Positions 51,464 to 59,328 of a stretch of DNA of 64,000 nucleotides are shown here, in pieces. The notes beneath the pieces are model-generated. The model saw nothing but the letters and a program-made list of their open reading frames with translations. It searched no databases and was not told where the DNA came from. The translations under genes were made by a program, and so were the position numbers. Origin of the DNA: an uncultured Lachnospiraceae bacterium. Its GTDB lineage: Bacteria > Bacillota > Clostridia > Lachnospirales > Lachnospiraceae. The DNA is taken from positions 96,275 to 160,274 of the forward strand of contig CAMKQH010000008.1 in NCBI GenBank assembly GCA_946414885.1, given 5' to 3'. Within the stretch, counting starts at the first letter, position 1. Every line of letters starts with the position of its first letter.

Positions 51464-51580
51464 GCGTACTTTTTTGTATGTTAGAATCAAGAAAGCCATT
51501 TACAAGAAGCGGGATAAGCGGCGGAGGTTATGACGTTAAACGGAAAGCGCGCAAACTAGAGTTGGGAGAAGATGACAGGC

Positions 51581-52021
51581 ATGAAGATACGGATCGAACG
51601 GATTTCGGAGGGAGAAGCGGAAGTGGTTCTCAAATACCGGGAGAAGACGCGGGAGGTAGAGGAACTGCTTGCGTATCTGAATAAAAGGAGCCGGGCGTTA
51701 CTTTGCAGAAAGGACGCAGAGGACGTGCTTGTGAAGCCAGGGGACGTGATCTATTTGGAGAGCGTTGACGGAACCACTTACGCATATACGGAGAATGACG
51801 TCTTGCAGGCGGGGATCTCGCTTGCAGGCGCGGAGGCTGAGTATGCGGACGACGGATTCTTTCGCTGCAGCAAGTCCATGGTGATCAACGTCTTTCACGT
51901 GGAGCGGCTAAAGAGTGAGGCGGGGAACCGCATCGACGCCCAGATGACGGGCGGTGAGCACGTGATCATTTCAAGGCGGTATGCAAAGAAGCTGCGAAGA
52001 CTCCTGGCAGGCAAGGAGTGA
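51581..52021 (+). CDS. Stand-alone LytTR DNA-binding regulator
   Basis: The 146-residue protein has a short N-terminal segment (MKIRIERISEGEAEVVLKYREKT) and a LytTR domain (about 45-140: VLVKPGDVIYLESVDGTTYAYT, FFRCSKSMVINVFHVERLKSE, VIISRRYAKKLRRLL). An upstream ATG at 51572 would put the ribosome binding site too close; 51581 matches the start of the LytTR gene at 47207. It heads a group with DUF3021 and an ABC transporter, the arrangement of LytTR regulatory systems in which the membrane protein silences the regulator. Confidence 0.88.
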   Translation: MKIRIERISEGEAEVVLKYREKTREVEELLAYLNKRSRALLCRKDAEDVLVKPGDVIYLESVDGTTYAYTENDVLQAGISLAGAEAEYADDGFFRCSKSMVINVFHVERLKSEAGNRIDAQMTGGEHVIISRRYAKKLRRLLAGKE

Positions 52022-52175
52022 CGGCGCCATGCGGAGAACGGCGGACAGGCAAGGCAGTCACGGGGCGCCGGGACACAAGCGGTTGGAGAAAAGGCAGTGG
52101 CCGGATGAAGCGGTTACGCGGCGCCGCGCGTAAGGGATTGGAGAGATTGGCTCAGGAAAGGATTGGAGTGGGAAT

Positions 52176-52625
52176 ATGAAGAAGTTTCGGAAGTTTTTAC
52201 TAGCGGAAGTGGGAATAGAGTTTAAGGCATGCCTATATTTCTTTGCTTTTTTGTTCTTTTACTGTATGTACAGGATCACCCAAGGGAGTTTTCAGGCAGA
52301 CATGATCGTGATGGCGGAGATGATCCTGGCAACCTACGTCATGGGTTACGTGCAGGTATATCTGTTAAAGAATTTTGAGGAGTCCGATCATCTGGGAGCC
52401 TTTGAATTACTGGCTTCCATCGGATGTTCCCTGGTCTATGCGGGACTTAGCTTTTTGCTCTCCTGGTTTGACAGGAAGTGGCTTCCCGGGGTTTTGTTTT
52501 TTGGCTACGCCATGCTTTGCTACGTAAGCATTTTTATGATCTATTACGTGCGGCGCCATTGGGACACGGAGGAGCTGAACTTGGAGTTAGAGGCATTTAA
52601 GAAGGCGCAGAAGACGAAGGAATAA
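52176..52625 (+). CDS. DUF3021 family membrane protein
   Basis: The 149-residue protein has four membrane helices (about 18-36, 48-66, 80-102, 107-128) and charged ends; the sequence FEESDHLGAFELLASIGCSLVYAGLSFLLSW is typical of DUF3021. DUF3021 genes regularly follow LytTR genes, and the family is taken to hold the regulator at the membrane. Here the gap to the regulator is 154 bases. Functional partnership is inferred. Confidence 0.82.
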   Translation: MKKFRKFLLAEVGIEFKACLYFFAFLFFYCMYRITQGSFQADMIVMAEMILATYVMGYVQVYLLKNFEESDHLGAFELLASIGCSLVYAGLSFLLSWFDRKWLPGVLFFGYAMLCYVSIFMIYYVRRHWDTEELNLELEAFKKAQKTKE

Positions 52626-52729
52626 ATCTATGGGAAAGAATAACCGTGGAAAACCACAGGAAAAATCTCAGGAAAACCACGGGGTTGAAATGAGTTGGGG
52701 CAGCGGCCGGAATAAAGGAGACGGGATTT

Positions 52730-53569
52730 ATGGGAAAATATGCCATTGAGATTAAAAATCTAACAAAGAATTACGGTAAGAACAGGGGCGTGACGAATCT
52801 TTCCATGGCAGTGGAAGAGGGTGACGTGTACGGGTTCCTTGGACCGAACGGCGCGGGTAAGTCGACGACGATCCGCTCCATGCTTGGACTTGCGCGGTAT
52901 CAGGAAGGGGAGATAACGCTTCTTGGATTGAATGCGCGGGAGCATCAGGTGGAAATCTTGAGACAGGTGGGCTACATGCCCTCGGAAGCATGGTTTTATC
53001 CGGAGATGCGGGTGAAGGATGCCATTCGTTATGCCGCTGACGTGCGGAAGCTTGATTGCCGGACGGAGAGCGAGATGCTCTGCGAAAGGCTCCAGCTCGA
53101 CGTGAATAAAAAGGTCGAGGAGCTTTCGCTTGGAAACCGCAAGAAGGTGAGCATCGTCTGCGCCATGCAGCACAAGCCTTCCCTGTTCATATTTGATGAG
53201 CCGACCAGCGGCCTGGATCCCCTGATGCAGGCAGAGTTTTTTAAGCTGGTCATGGAATACAATGTAAAGGGAACAACCTGCTTTTTATCCTCCCACGTGT
53301 TGTCGGAGATCAAGAAGTATTGCAGGCATGCTTCCATCATCCGTGAGGGAAAGCTGATCCGCACGGACTCAGTGGAAAATCTGACCAAGACGAACGCGAA
53401 GCACGTGCGTCTTGTCAAGGACGGCATTGAAGAGGACTTTATTTATCGCGGTAACCTGAACGAACTTCTGAGAGATCTTGCGGGTCATGACGTGTCGGAC
53501 GTGGTCATTGAAGAGCCGGAACTGGAGGAAGTATTCATGCACTTCTATGAGGAGAAAATCACCAAATAA
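52730..53569 (+). CDS. ABC transporter ATP-binding protein
   Basis: The 279-residue ATPase has Walker A FLGPNGAGKSTTIRS, the Q-loop VGYMPSEAW, signature ELSLGNRKKVSI (degenerate), Walker B LFIFDEPTSGLD and a switch His in FLSSHVLSE. A C-terminal domain of about 60 residues follows (KHVRLVKDGIEEDFIYRG). It belongs to the group that pairs with ABC-2 permeases. GGAGACGGG precedes the ATG. The permease gene lies 137 bases later, separated by tandem repeats. Confidence 0.92.
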   Translation: MGKYAIEIKNLTKNYGKNRGVTNLSMAVEEGDVYGFLGPNGAGKSTTIRSMLGLARYQEGEITLLGLNAREHQVEILRQVGYMPSEAWFYPEMRVKDAIRYAADVRKLDCRTESEMLCERLQLDVNKKVEELSLGNRKKVSIVCAMQHKPSLFIFDEPTSGLDPLMQAEFFKLVMEYNVKGTTCFLSSHVLSEIKKYCRHASIIREGKLIRTDSVENLTKTNAKHVRLVKDGIEEDFIYRGNLNELLRDLAGHDVSDVVIEEPELEEVFMHFYEEKITK

Positions 53570-53704
53570 GGCAGGCGTGCGTTATGCCGGACGTAAGGCG
53601 GAAACGGCGAACAAAGGCAGGCGGAAGTTATGCCGGCTGCAAGGTGAAAACAGCGAACTAAGACAGGCGTGCGTTATGCCGGACGTAAGGCGGAAGGGAG
53701 AATG
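53570..53704 (+). repeat. 46-bp tandem repeat, three copies, between ATPase and permease genes
   Basis: Units start at 53570, 53616 and 53662. The shared unit begins GGCAGGCGTGCGTTATGCCG and ends near GCGAACAAAG. Copies 1 and 3 are closest; copy 2 has changes such as GGAAGTTATGCCGGCTGC. The last copy runs into the permease ribosome binding site, so the repeat lies in the shared mRNA. Confidence 0.9.
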
Positions 53705-53706
53705 AC

Positions 53707-54492
53707 ATGGTATTATATAAACAGGAATTGAAATCGAATTTAAAGGGATTTTTGATCTGGTTTTTGGTGATCGTTGGAATGTGTTTTGGATGTATTCTCT
53801 TATACTCGAGCGTGGAGAGCTCCTTGTCAGACATGGGCGATATCTTTGCAAAGATGGGCGTCATGTCGAAAGCCTTTGGCATGGACAGACTCAGCGTTGC
53901 AACCATGGGCGGTTATTTCGCAACGGAGATCGCCATGTTGCACGCGCTCGGCGGCGGAATGTTTGCGGCGATCCTCGGCAGCAATCTGCTCTGCAAGGAG
54001 GAGTTTGGGCATACCATTGAATATCTTGCGGTACTGCCCCTCAGCCGGGTTTCGGTGTTGGTACAAAAGTATCTGGCCATGGTGAGCATGCTCCTTTGCT
54101 TTCAGGTGATCGGAATCCTTTGCTATCTGGGCGGCTTCGCCATCATGGGCGAGAAGATCTCTGCAGAGCATCTTTGGACCATGGGTGCCACGCAATTTCT
54201 GATGATGCTTGAGATTGGGACGATCTGTTATTGCGTCTCCGCATTCTCCAGGAAGAACCGCATGGGAGCGGGCCTTGGCATCGCCATGATCTTCTTCGCC
54301 ATGGACATTCTCTGCCGCGTCATCCCAGCCATCGAAGACTCAAAATACGTAACGCCCTTTTACTACTGCAACGCCACCGACATTTTCACGGACGTAAAGC
54401 TTTCCGCCGCAAGCATTGTGATCGCGGCCGGCGTGATCATCATCTCCCTGATCCTGACCGTCTGGCACTACCTCAGAAAGGATCTGCAGTAA
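53707..54492 (+). CDS. ABC-2 type permease
   Basis: The 261-residue protein has six membrane segments (about 15-37, 62-82, 110-130, 145-170, 175-195, 232-252). The large loop after the first helix (VESSLSDMGDIFAKMGVMSKAFGMDRL) is typical of ABC-2 permeases, as is KEEFGHTIEYLAVLPLSRVSVLVQKYLAM. AAGGGAGA precedes the ATG. It should work with the ATPase upstream and be regulated by the LytTR/DUF3021 pair. Cargo unknown. Confidence 0.88.
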   Translation: MVLYKQELKSNLKGFLIWFLVIVGMCFGCILLYSSVESSLSDMGDIFAKMGVMSKAFGMDRLSVATMGGYFATEIAMLHALGGGMFAAILGSNLLCKEEFGHTIEYLAVLPLSRVSVLVQKYLAMVSMLLCFQVIGILCYLGGFAIMGEKISAEHLWTMGATQFLMMLEIGTICYCVSAFSRKNRMGAGLGIAMIFFAMDILCRVIPAIEDSKYVTPFYYCNATDIFTDVKLSAASIVIAAGVIIISLILTVWHYLRKDLQ

Positions 54493-54525
54493 TGGTAATG
54501 CCGGTTTAATCCCGGACCACAAACA

Positions 54526-54580
54526 GGCCAGGCTTTCTCATCATCTATTCCTTGAGAAGGCCTAGCCCTTTTATTTTTTG
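54526..54580. terminator. Terminator after the permease gene
   Basis: GGCCAGGCTTTCTCA pairs with TGAGAAGGCCTAGCC (one mismatch, one wobble), followed by CTTTTATTTTTTG. Confidence 0.8.
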
Positions 54581-54610
54581 AATTCATGGTTATGTTCATG
54601 CACGTTCTTG

Positions 54611-55411
54611 CTATGACAGGTATAGTTCTATTTTTTCTTGTATTTTGCGTATGTCCAAGGTTTCATCCGTAGATTCCATGGACAGGATTAAATCCGTTCC
54701 AAGAAACAGTCCGTTCTTTTCATAAAGCTCTATTTTTCTCAGCCCCTTTTGGGCATAGTCCATGTCATCTAGCAATCCAAAATGCTCCCAATATATTGTT
54801 TTTCTCCTTTTCACGTTTAGAACAACGAAATCAGGGTATATGGTATTATAGCCATTTAGCTCCAGTGCCGGTTCATATTGATAGGGAATATCCGCCTTAT
54901 ATAACTCATCGGCGATGATTTTTTCTGATTTTGAGCGTACGGATTCACCGCGTTCCGTTAGGTATTTTCCAGGTTCCGGATAAGGATTTTGGCTCCCGGG
55001 ATGCTCTTCCAACCAAGACTTTACGTAGGCGTCATCGCTTAGTAGAACAGGCGTTACGATGGATTTTCTCGCCACGCACAGATTGTCATAAAGTGCGTGG
55101 ATGGAGTTGACGTCATACGTGGAGAGAAAATGACTTAGAATACTTTTTTGCTTTTTTAGGAGAGAAGTCAGTTTCCGCTCGTAATCCAACTGAGCCAATT
55201 GAGTAATAAGTTTGTTTTCTGAAGAATGCAGATAGCGGATCTGCGCGGTTTTGGCATCTTGAAAATAGTACTGCGGGTAACCGTGACTTCCTTTTACAAA
55301 CATTCGCCCCTGAGGCAGACGTGTCAGTTTTCGCATGGCCTTTTCAGACATGGATAGAAGCTCCTCCAGTTCATTAAGTTGTTCGTAAAGCTGTTTGGAA
55401 AAATCTTGCAT
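54611..55411 (-). CDS. PD-(D/E)XK nuclease-like protein
   Basis: A 266-residue protein of a family I know only as hypothetical in Firmicutes. The N-terminal half (1-125) is helical (QLNELEELLSMSEKAMRKL, LPQGRMFVKGSHGYPQYYF, LAQLDYERKLTSLLKKQKS). The C-terminal half shows the spacing of a PD-(D/E)XK fold: Glu in GESVRSKSEKIIADELY, Asp in YPDFVVLN, then IYWEHFGLLDDMDYAQKGL. This pattern (SE, PDF, WEH) suggests a nuclease, but no catalysis is shown. GGAGGATTTATT precedes the ATG at 55411; the open frame reaches 55477. The repeat arrays 55501-56700 lie just upstream of it. Confidence 0.7.
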   Translation of the reverse strand: MQDFSKQLYEQLNELEELLSMSEKAMRKLTRLPQGRMFVKGSHGYPQYYFQDAKTAQIRYLHSSENKLITQLAQLDYERKLTSLLKKQKSILSHFLSTYDVNSIHALYDNLCVARKSIVTPVLLSDDAYVKSWLEEHPGSQNPYPEPGKYLTERGESVRSKSEKIIADELYKADIPYQYEPALELNGYNTIYPDFVVLNVKRRKTIYWEHFGLLDDMDYAQKGLRKIELYEKNGLFLGTDLILSMESTDETLDIRKIQEKIELYLS

Positions 55412-55500
55412 AATAAATCCTCCTTTTCGTGTGGTTGTACTCTTGATGGGTACGTTGATAGTTTTATTGATGAACACGTTGATGGCATTTAGGCGAGTTT

Positions 55501-55626
55501 ATTTCTGACGTGAGCTTTTTGGTAGTTGAGTGGGATTGGTTTATTTCTGATATGAGCTTTTTGGTTGTTGAGTGGGATTGGTTTATTTCTGATATGAGCT
55601 CTTTGGTGATTGAGTGGGATTGGTTT
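55501..55626 (+). repeat. 42-bp tandem repeat, three copies
   Basis: Units at 55501, 55543 and 55585 share ATTTCTGATATGAGCTTTTT and GAGTGGGATTGGTTT, differing at 2-4 positions. The 42-base period keeps an open frame (a GTG at 55510 could start a 79-residue ORF with three 14-residue repeats), but there is no ribosome binding site and I do not call it. Confidence 0.9.
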
Positions 55627-55728
55627 ATTGTCGGTACGGTTCAAGGGTCGGTTTTTGCGCTTGTTGTTTTATTTTTCCATGTATGTGGTTTCTGGGGGAT
55701 GTGCGAAACATGTCTTTTATGGAATGAC

Positions 55729-56138
55729 TACCGCAAAAAATCCGTGTGACACAAGATATGCGGTAAGAAAAACATGGCAATGGAAAAACATACCGTGAGA
55801 ATGATGGAATTTGAAAAAATGCGGTAGGAGAATTGGAGAAAAAGTAAGTTTATACCGCAAGATTTAGAGAATAAAAGAAGATGCGGTAGATGATTTCAAA
55901 GAAAAAAAGAAATCTACCGCAGAAGTCAGAAGAATAAAAGTGTTGCGGCAGGGAAAATGGAATTTTTGAGAAGGGATGTACCGTAGAAGAAAGGAAAATC
56001 GAGAATCTGCGGTAAGAAATTTTGAAACTAAGAAATTGGGTACCGCAGAAATATGTAAATCGATGAAACTGCGGTAGAAAATTTCAAAACAAGAAAAAAG
56101 CATGCCGTAAAGTGAGGGGAATCGAAAATAATGCGGTA
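55729..56138. repeat. Array of seven 62-bp units with alternating inverted 7-mers TACCGCA/TGCGGTA
   Basis: TACCGCA-type motifs start at 55729, 55791, 55853, 55915, 55979, 56041 and 56103. TGCGGTA-type motifs start at 55759, 55820, 55882, 55944, 56008, 56070 and 56132. The first-to-second distance is 30, then 29 six times; the second-to-next distance is 32, 33, 33, 35, 33, 33. Ten of the 14 motifs are exact; variants are TACCGTG, TACCGTA, TGCCGTA and TGCGGCA. The 22-23 and 25-28 base spacers are strongly purine-rich on the + strand and diverged, though neighbouring units still share pieces such as AATCGA and ATTTCAAA. Each pair can form a 7-bp stem in RNA. No protein is supported. Confidence 0.92.
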
Positions 56139-56273
56139 TGAAACGACTGAGAAGGGAGCAAGAAAGGAGAAGGGACATCGTTTGGGAAGTAGAAAGGGGC
56201 GAAGTACGTGTCCGTATGCGTATCATACAACAAGATTCGTTAAAATACAACAGGAAAATTATTTGAGAAAGGG

Positions 56274-56361
56274 TAGAAACAGGGAAATGATCTGGGAAAG
56301 GATAGAAACAGGGAAATGATCTGGGAAAGAGTAGGCACGGGAAATCTGAGAAAAGGCAGGC
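56274..56361 (+). repeat. 29-bp tandem repeat, about three copies, decaying
   Basis: Units at 56274 and 56303 share TAGAAACAGGGAAATGATCTGGGAAAGNN; a third, at 56332, is TAGGCACGGGAAATCTGAGAAAA, and a weaker fourth follows. The + strand is purine-rich. Bases 56139-56273 and 56362-56558 hold no gene that I can support. Confidence 0.85.
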
Positions 56362-56558
56362 ATAGAGATATTATCTGAAAGGGAGGAAGAGACTGGGGAG
56401 GAAGGCAGGATGTCAGGGCGGCGGTCTATGAAAGAGGTGTTGGGACAAAAGCTGGAACTCAACCTTACGTTTTTGTAAGACAAGTGTAAGAAATATAGAT
56501 GGACGAAGCTGATACAGTATGTTATGATTGCCTTATCAAACAAGGAGCCGCGAGCGTA

Positions 56559-56700
56559 TAAACCAAGAAGGCATGAGTCAAGAGGTTTGAAACCAAGGAC
56601 GCATGAGTCAAGGGACCTCGTGTCAAGAGGGTTGAAACCAAACCAAGAGGGTATGAGTCAAGAGGGTTGAAACCAAACCAAGAGGGTATGAGTCAAGAGA
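56559..56700 (+). repeat. 30/35-bp tandem repeats before the DUF4003 gene
   Basis: Variants of AAACCAAG(A/G)NGGCATGAGTCAAG recur. Two 35-base copies (starting 56627 and 56662; GAGGGTTGAAACCAAACCAA) are nearly identical, and shorter 30-base forms precede them at about 56559 and 56589. The array ends about 50 bases before DUF4003. Confidence 0.85.
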
Positions 56701-56749
56701 ACTTGAATTCGGACGAAGGTGTCTGTCGCGGCGGAAAGTGAGGAAGGGC

Positions 56750-57730
56750 ATGAAAGATTTACTTAGGGCAGGATGTGAATTATTAGCGGACAATAAGGAC
56801 GAGATCCACAAGAAATTTGCGTGGGACATGGAGTTGATGAGCGTTGCCGGAAGCGTTATCTTTACGAGCGCCGGAAAGGTTGCAGACATAGAGAGAATGA
56901 AGGAGTGCAAAAGCATTCTGAAGAAACGTGAGAGTGTTTTTTCCAACTTCCGCGGCAACATGGAAATCCCCGTGATCAGTAAGATGGCGCTTACCAAGGA
57001 TCCGGAAGAGTATCTTACCCGTCTGAACGTAATTTATGATAAGTTGAGCAAAGGTAAAATCTTTGGATCGGAACACATCGCTTTGACGGCACTTGCCATA
57101 TGTGATGAAAATATGTGGGAAGACGTGGATCTCATTGTGGAGAGGACCAAGGAACTGATGAAGAGGATGGCTGCGGTTCATCCGATGCTGACCTCCGCAG
57201 AAGATACGACGTTTGCGGCACTTCTTGCCATGACGAACAAGAGCATTGACCAGATCGTGGATGAGACGGAATATTGCTACAATGCCATGAAGAAGAAATT
57301 CACGTTCCACAACAATTCCGTGCAGTCCCTAAGCCACGTGCTTGCACTTTGCCCCGGTGAGCCGGAACGGAAATGTGCGAAAGTCAGCGCCATCTACGAC
57401 GCACTTTTGGTTAAGGGGATCAAATACGGATTGGACTATGAACTGGCTTCCCTTGGCGCGCTTGTCAACGTTGACATGACGCCGGAGGAAATCGCGAGCG
57501 AGATCGCAGAGGCGGCCGCATACTTAAAGACCCGAAAGGGCTTTGGCGACTGGGGCATGGGCAGCAAGACAAGAGTGATGTTTGCGGCGCTGATGGCCGT
57601 GCAGGCATATGCGCCTAACAGCATGGCCATGGATGCATCCGTTTTGGGCAGCTCTCTTGCAATGGTGATCGCAGAAGAGGTTTGCTACATGGTCATCATG
57701 ACCTCCGTAGCGACGTCCAGCACCAATTAA
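56750..57730 (+). CDS. DUF4003 family protein
   Basis: The 326-residue soluble helical protein has DUF4003 features: an N-terminal FAWDMELMSVAGSVIFTSAG, LTKDPEEYLTRLNVIYDKL, HPMLTSAEDTTFAALLAM and LSHVLALCPGEPERKC. DUF4003 is uncharacterised. The ATG at 56750 is chosen over the GTG at 56738 because the GAGG there has the better spacing. It lies downstream of the repeat region and may be transcribed through it, as I see no clear promoter closer than about 56500. Confidence 0.82.
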   Translation: MKDLLRAGCELLADNKDEIHKKFAWDMELMSVAGSVIFTSAGKVADIERMKECKSILKKRESVFSNFRGNMEIPVISKMALTKDPEEYLTRLNVIYDKLSKGKIFGSEHIALTALAICDENMWEDVDLIVERTKELMKRMAAVHPMLTSAEDTTFAALLAMTNKSIDQIVDETEYCYNAMKKKFTFHNNSVQSLSHVLALCPGEPERKCAKVSAIYDALLVKGIKYGLDYELASLGALVNVDMTPEEIASEIAEAAAYLKTRKGFGDWGMGSKTRVMFAALMAVQAYAPNSMAMDASVLGSSLAMVIAEEVCYMVIMTSVATSSTN

Positions 57731-57749
57731 TAAAACAAAAACAAGATTT

Positions 57750-57777
57750 TGACCCCGCCGCGCAAGTGGCGGGGTCA
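57750..57777 (+). terminator. Possible terminator after DUF4003
   Basis: TGACCCCGCC and GGCGGGGTCA form a perfect 10-bp stem with an 8-base loop, but only a poor T-run (TTGACTATTT) follows. Confidence 0.55.
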
Positions 57778-57881
57778 TTGACTATTTACCCTAAAAATGA
57801 TAAAGTAGTTGAAGTGGGAAATTTGTCCCGAAAGCTTGTCGGAATGGTTGCGAAAGTTGCAAAGGAAGGGTCATCCTTACC

Positions 57882-59273
57882 ATGGAATTTGGCAGCGTTG
57901 TTTTTATATTGCGGTTTTTGCCCGCTTTTTTCATACTGTATTATTTGGCTCCCGGGAGGACGAAGAACGTTGTCCTTTTTTTAGGGAGCCTTTGTTTTTA
58001 TGCATGGGGGGAGCCCATCTGCCTGCTGCCCATGGTTCTCAGTGCCTGTTCGGACTTCATTCATGCGTTGCTGATTGAGAAATACCAAGGGAAGGGCACG
58101 GCGAAGATCCTGCTGTCCAGCGCCCTGTTTTTTGACCTGTGCCTGTTGTTCTTTTTCGGATATGCCGACTTTTTTATTGAGACGGCGAACGGCCTGTTTG
58201 GAACGCGCTTGATTCAGATCGGATTTCCTCTTCCCGTGGGCATTACCGTGTATACGCTGCAGACCATGTCCTACGTCATTGACGTGTATCGCGGCAAGAT
58301 TCCGGCAGGACGGAATCTTTTGGAGTATGCAACGTACGTGACCATGTTTCCACAGCTTCCCATCGGACCGATCGTCAGATACCGGGATCTTTCGGGAGCG
58401 CTAAAGAAGAGAAAAATGAATCTTCATCAGATCAGCAACGGCGCCAAGAGGATTTGCGTTGGCCTCGCAAAGAAGATTTTGATCGCGGACGCGGCCGGAA
58501 AGCTTTGGAGCGAGATCCAGCTCACGGCGCCGGGAGAAATGAGCATTGCCTTGGCATGGCTTGGCATTTTGGCATTTGCCTTCCAGATTTACTTTACCTT
58601 TTCCGGATACTCAGACGTGGCCATCGGCCTTGGGGCGTGCATGGGATTTTCCTTCCCGGAAAACTTTGATCATCCCTATGCGGCCCGTTCCGTCACGGAT
58701 TTTCTTAGCAGATGGAACATGGCGCTGACGGGATGGATGAAGGAGTATTTTTATCAGGCCGTTGCCCCCGAGAAAAGCGGTGCGATCAGGACTACGATCG
58801 CATTTATCCTCACGTGGGGACTGATCGGATTGTGGTATGGCCCTGACTGGACGTTCGTTCTTTGCGGATTCTGGATGGCACTTTTTTATCTGGCGGAAAG
58901 ACTCTTCTTGGGGAAGTTGCTCAAATTTCTTCCCTCCGTTTTGTGTTGGGCTTACACCATGTTAGTCGTGGCAATCGGCTGGGTTTTCTTTGCATTGGAG
59001 GACGTGGCGGACGTTATGACTTACCTTCGGTCGGCGTTTGGCATGGGCACGGGTGCGATCCTGGACCGCAGATTCCTGTTTTTGGCTTTGGAGTATTTCC
59101 CGTTGTTGGTATGCGCGTCCTTTTTCTCTTTGCCCGTCGTAAGCAGACTGCTCTCCGGGCTTGAGAACGGGAGAAACGGCATGAGCATTGCCATAACGAG
59201 ATTTCTGGAAAAAGTATATCCGGCAATATGTCTGTTATTGTCACTGACGTATCTGGTTGGAAGAGGCTGGTAG
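57882..59273 (+). CDS. MBOAT-family membrane protein (AlgI/DltB-like) lacking both catalytic histidines
   Basis: MBOAT proteins of the AlgI/DltB type pass acyl groups to a surface polymer. The 463-residue protein has ten or more membrane helices and the family pattern: FPQLPIGPIVRYRDL, FTFSGYSDVAIGLGACMGF, FPENFDHPYAARSVTDFLSRW. In active members the next residues are RWHISLS and LWHG. Here they are RWNMALTGW (Asn279) and GLWYGPDWTF (Tyr319), so both conserved histidines are replaced. The ATG at 57882 follows AAGGAAGGG. A DHHW-family partner lies 55 bases downstream. Since its signature is lost as well, the pair may be inactive or have a new role. Confidence 0.85.
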   Translation: MEFGSVVFILRFLPAFFILYYLAPGRTKNVVLFLGSLCFYAWGEPICLLPMVLSACSDFIHALLIEKYQGKGTAKILLSSALFFDLCLLFFFGYADFFIETANGLFGTRLIQIGFPLPVGITVYTLQTMSYVIDVYRGKIPAGRNLLEYATYVTMFPQLPIGPIVRYRDLSGALKKRKMNLHQISNGAKRICVGLAKKILIADAAGKLWSEIQLTAPGEMSIALAWLGILAFAFQIYFTFSGYSDVAIGLGACMGFSFPENFDHPYAARSVTDFLSRWNMALTGWMKEYFYQAVAPEKSGAIRTTIAFILTWGLIGLWYGPDWTFVLCGFWMALFYLAERLFLGKLLKFLPSVLCWAYTMLVVAIGWVFFALEDVADVMTYLRSAFGMGTGAILDRRFLFLALEYFPLLVCASFFSLPVVSRLLSGLENGRNGMSIAITRFLEKVYPAICLLLSLTYLVGRGW

Positions 59274-59328
59274 GAAAACGGACGCAAAAACGGAGGCGGA
59301 AGATCCGCCGGAAGAGAGGAGGTTTCGC

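Noticed and set aside
51397..51684. 95-codon frame across the terminator at 51434
   Set aside because: Runs through a strong terminator and into the LytTR start; no ribosome binding site.
55510..55749. A GTG-started frame with three 14-residue repeats and a hydrophobic tail
   Set aside because: No ribosome binding site, an in-frame consequence of the 42-bp repeat, and the end lies in the 62-bp array. Could be revisited if transcription or peptides are found.
55729..56138. CRISPR array
   Set aside because: The repeated motif is only 7 bases, alternates in orientation, the spacers are related to one another, and no cas genes are nearby.
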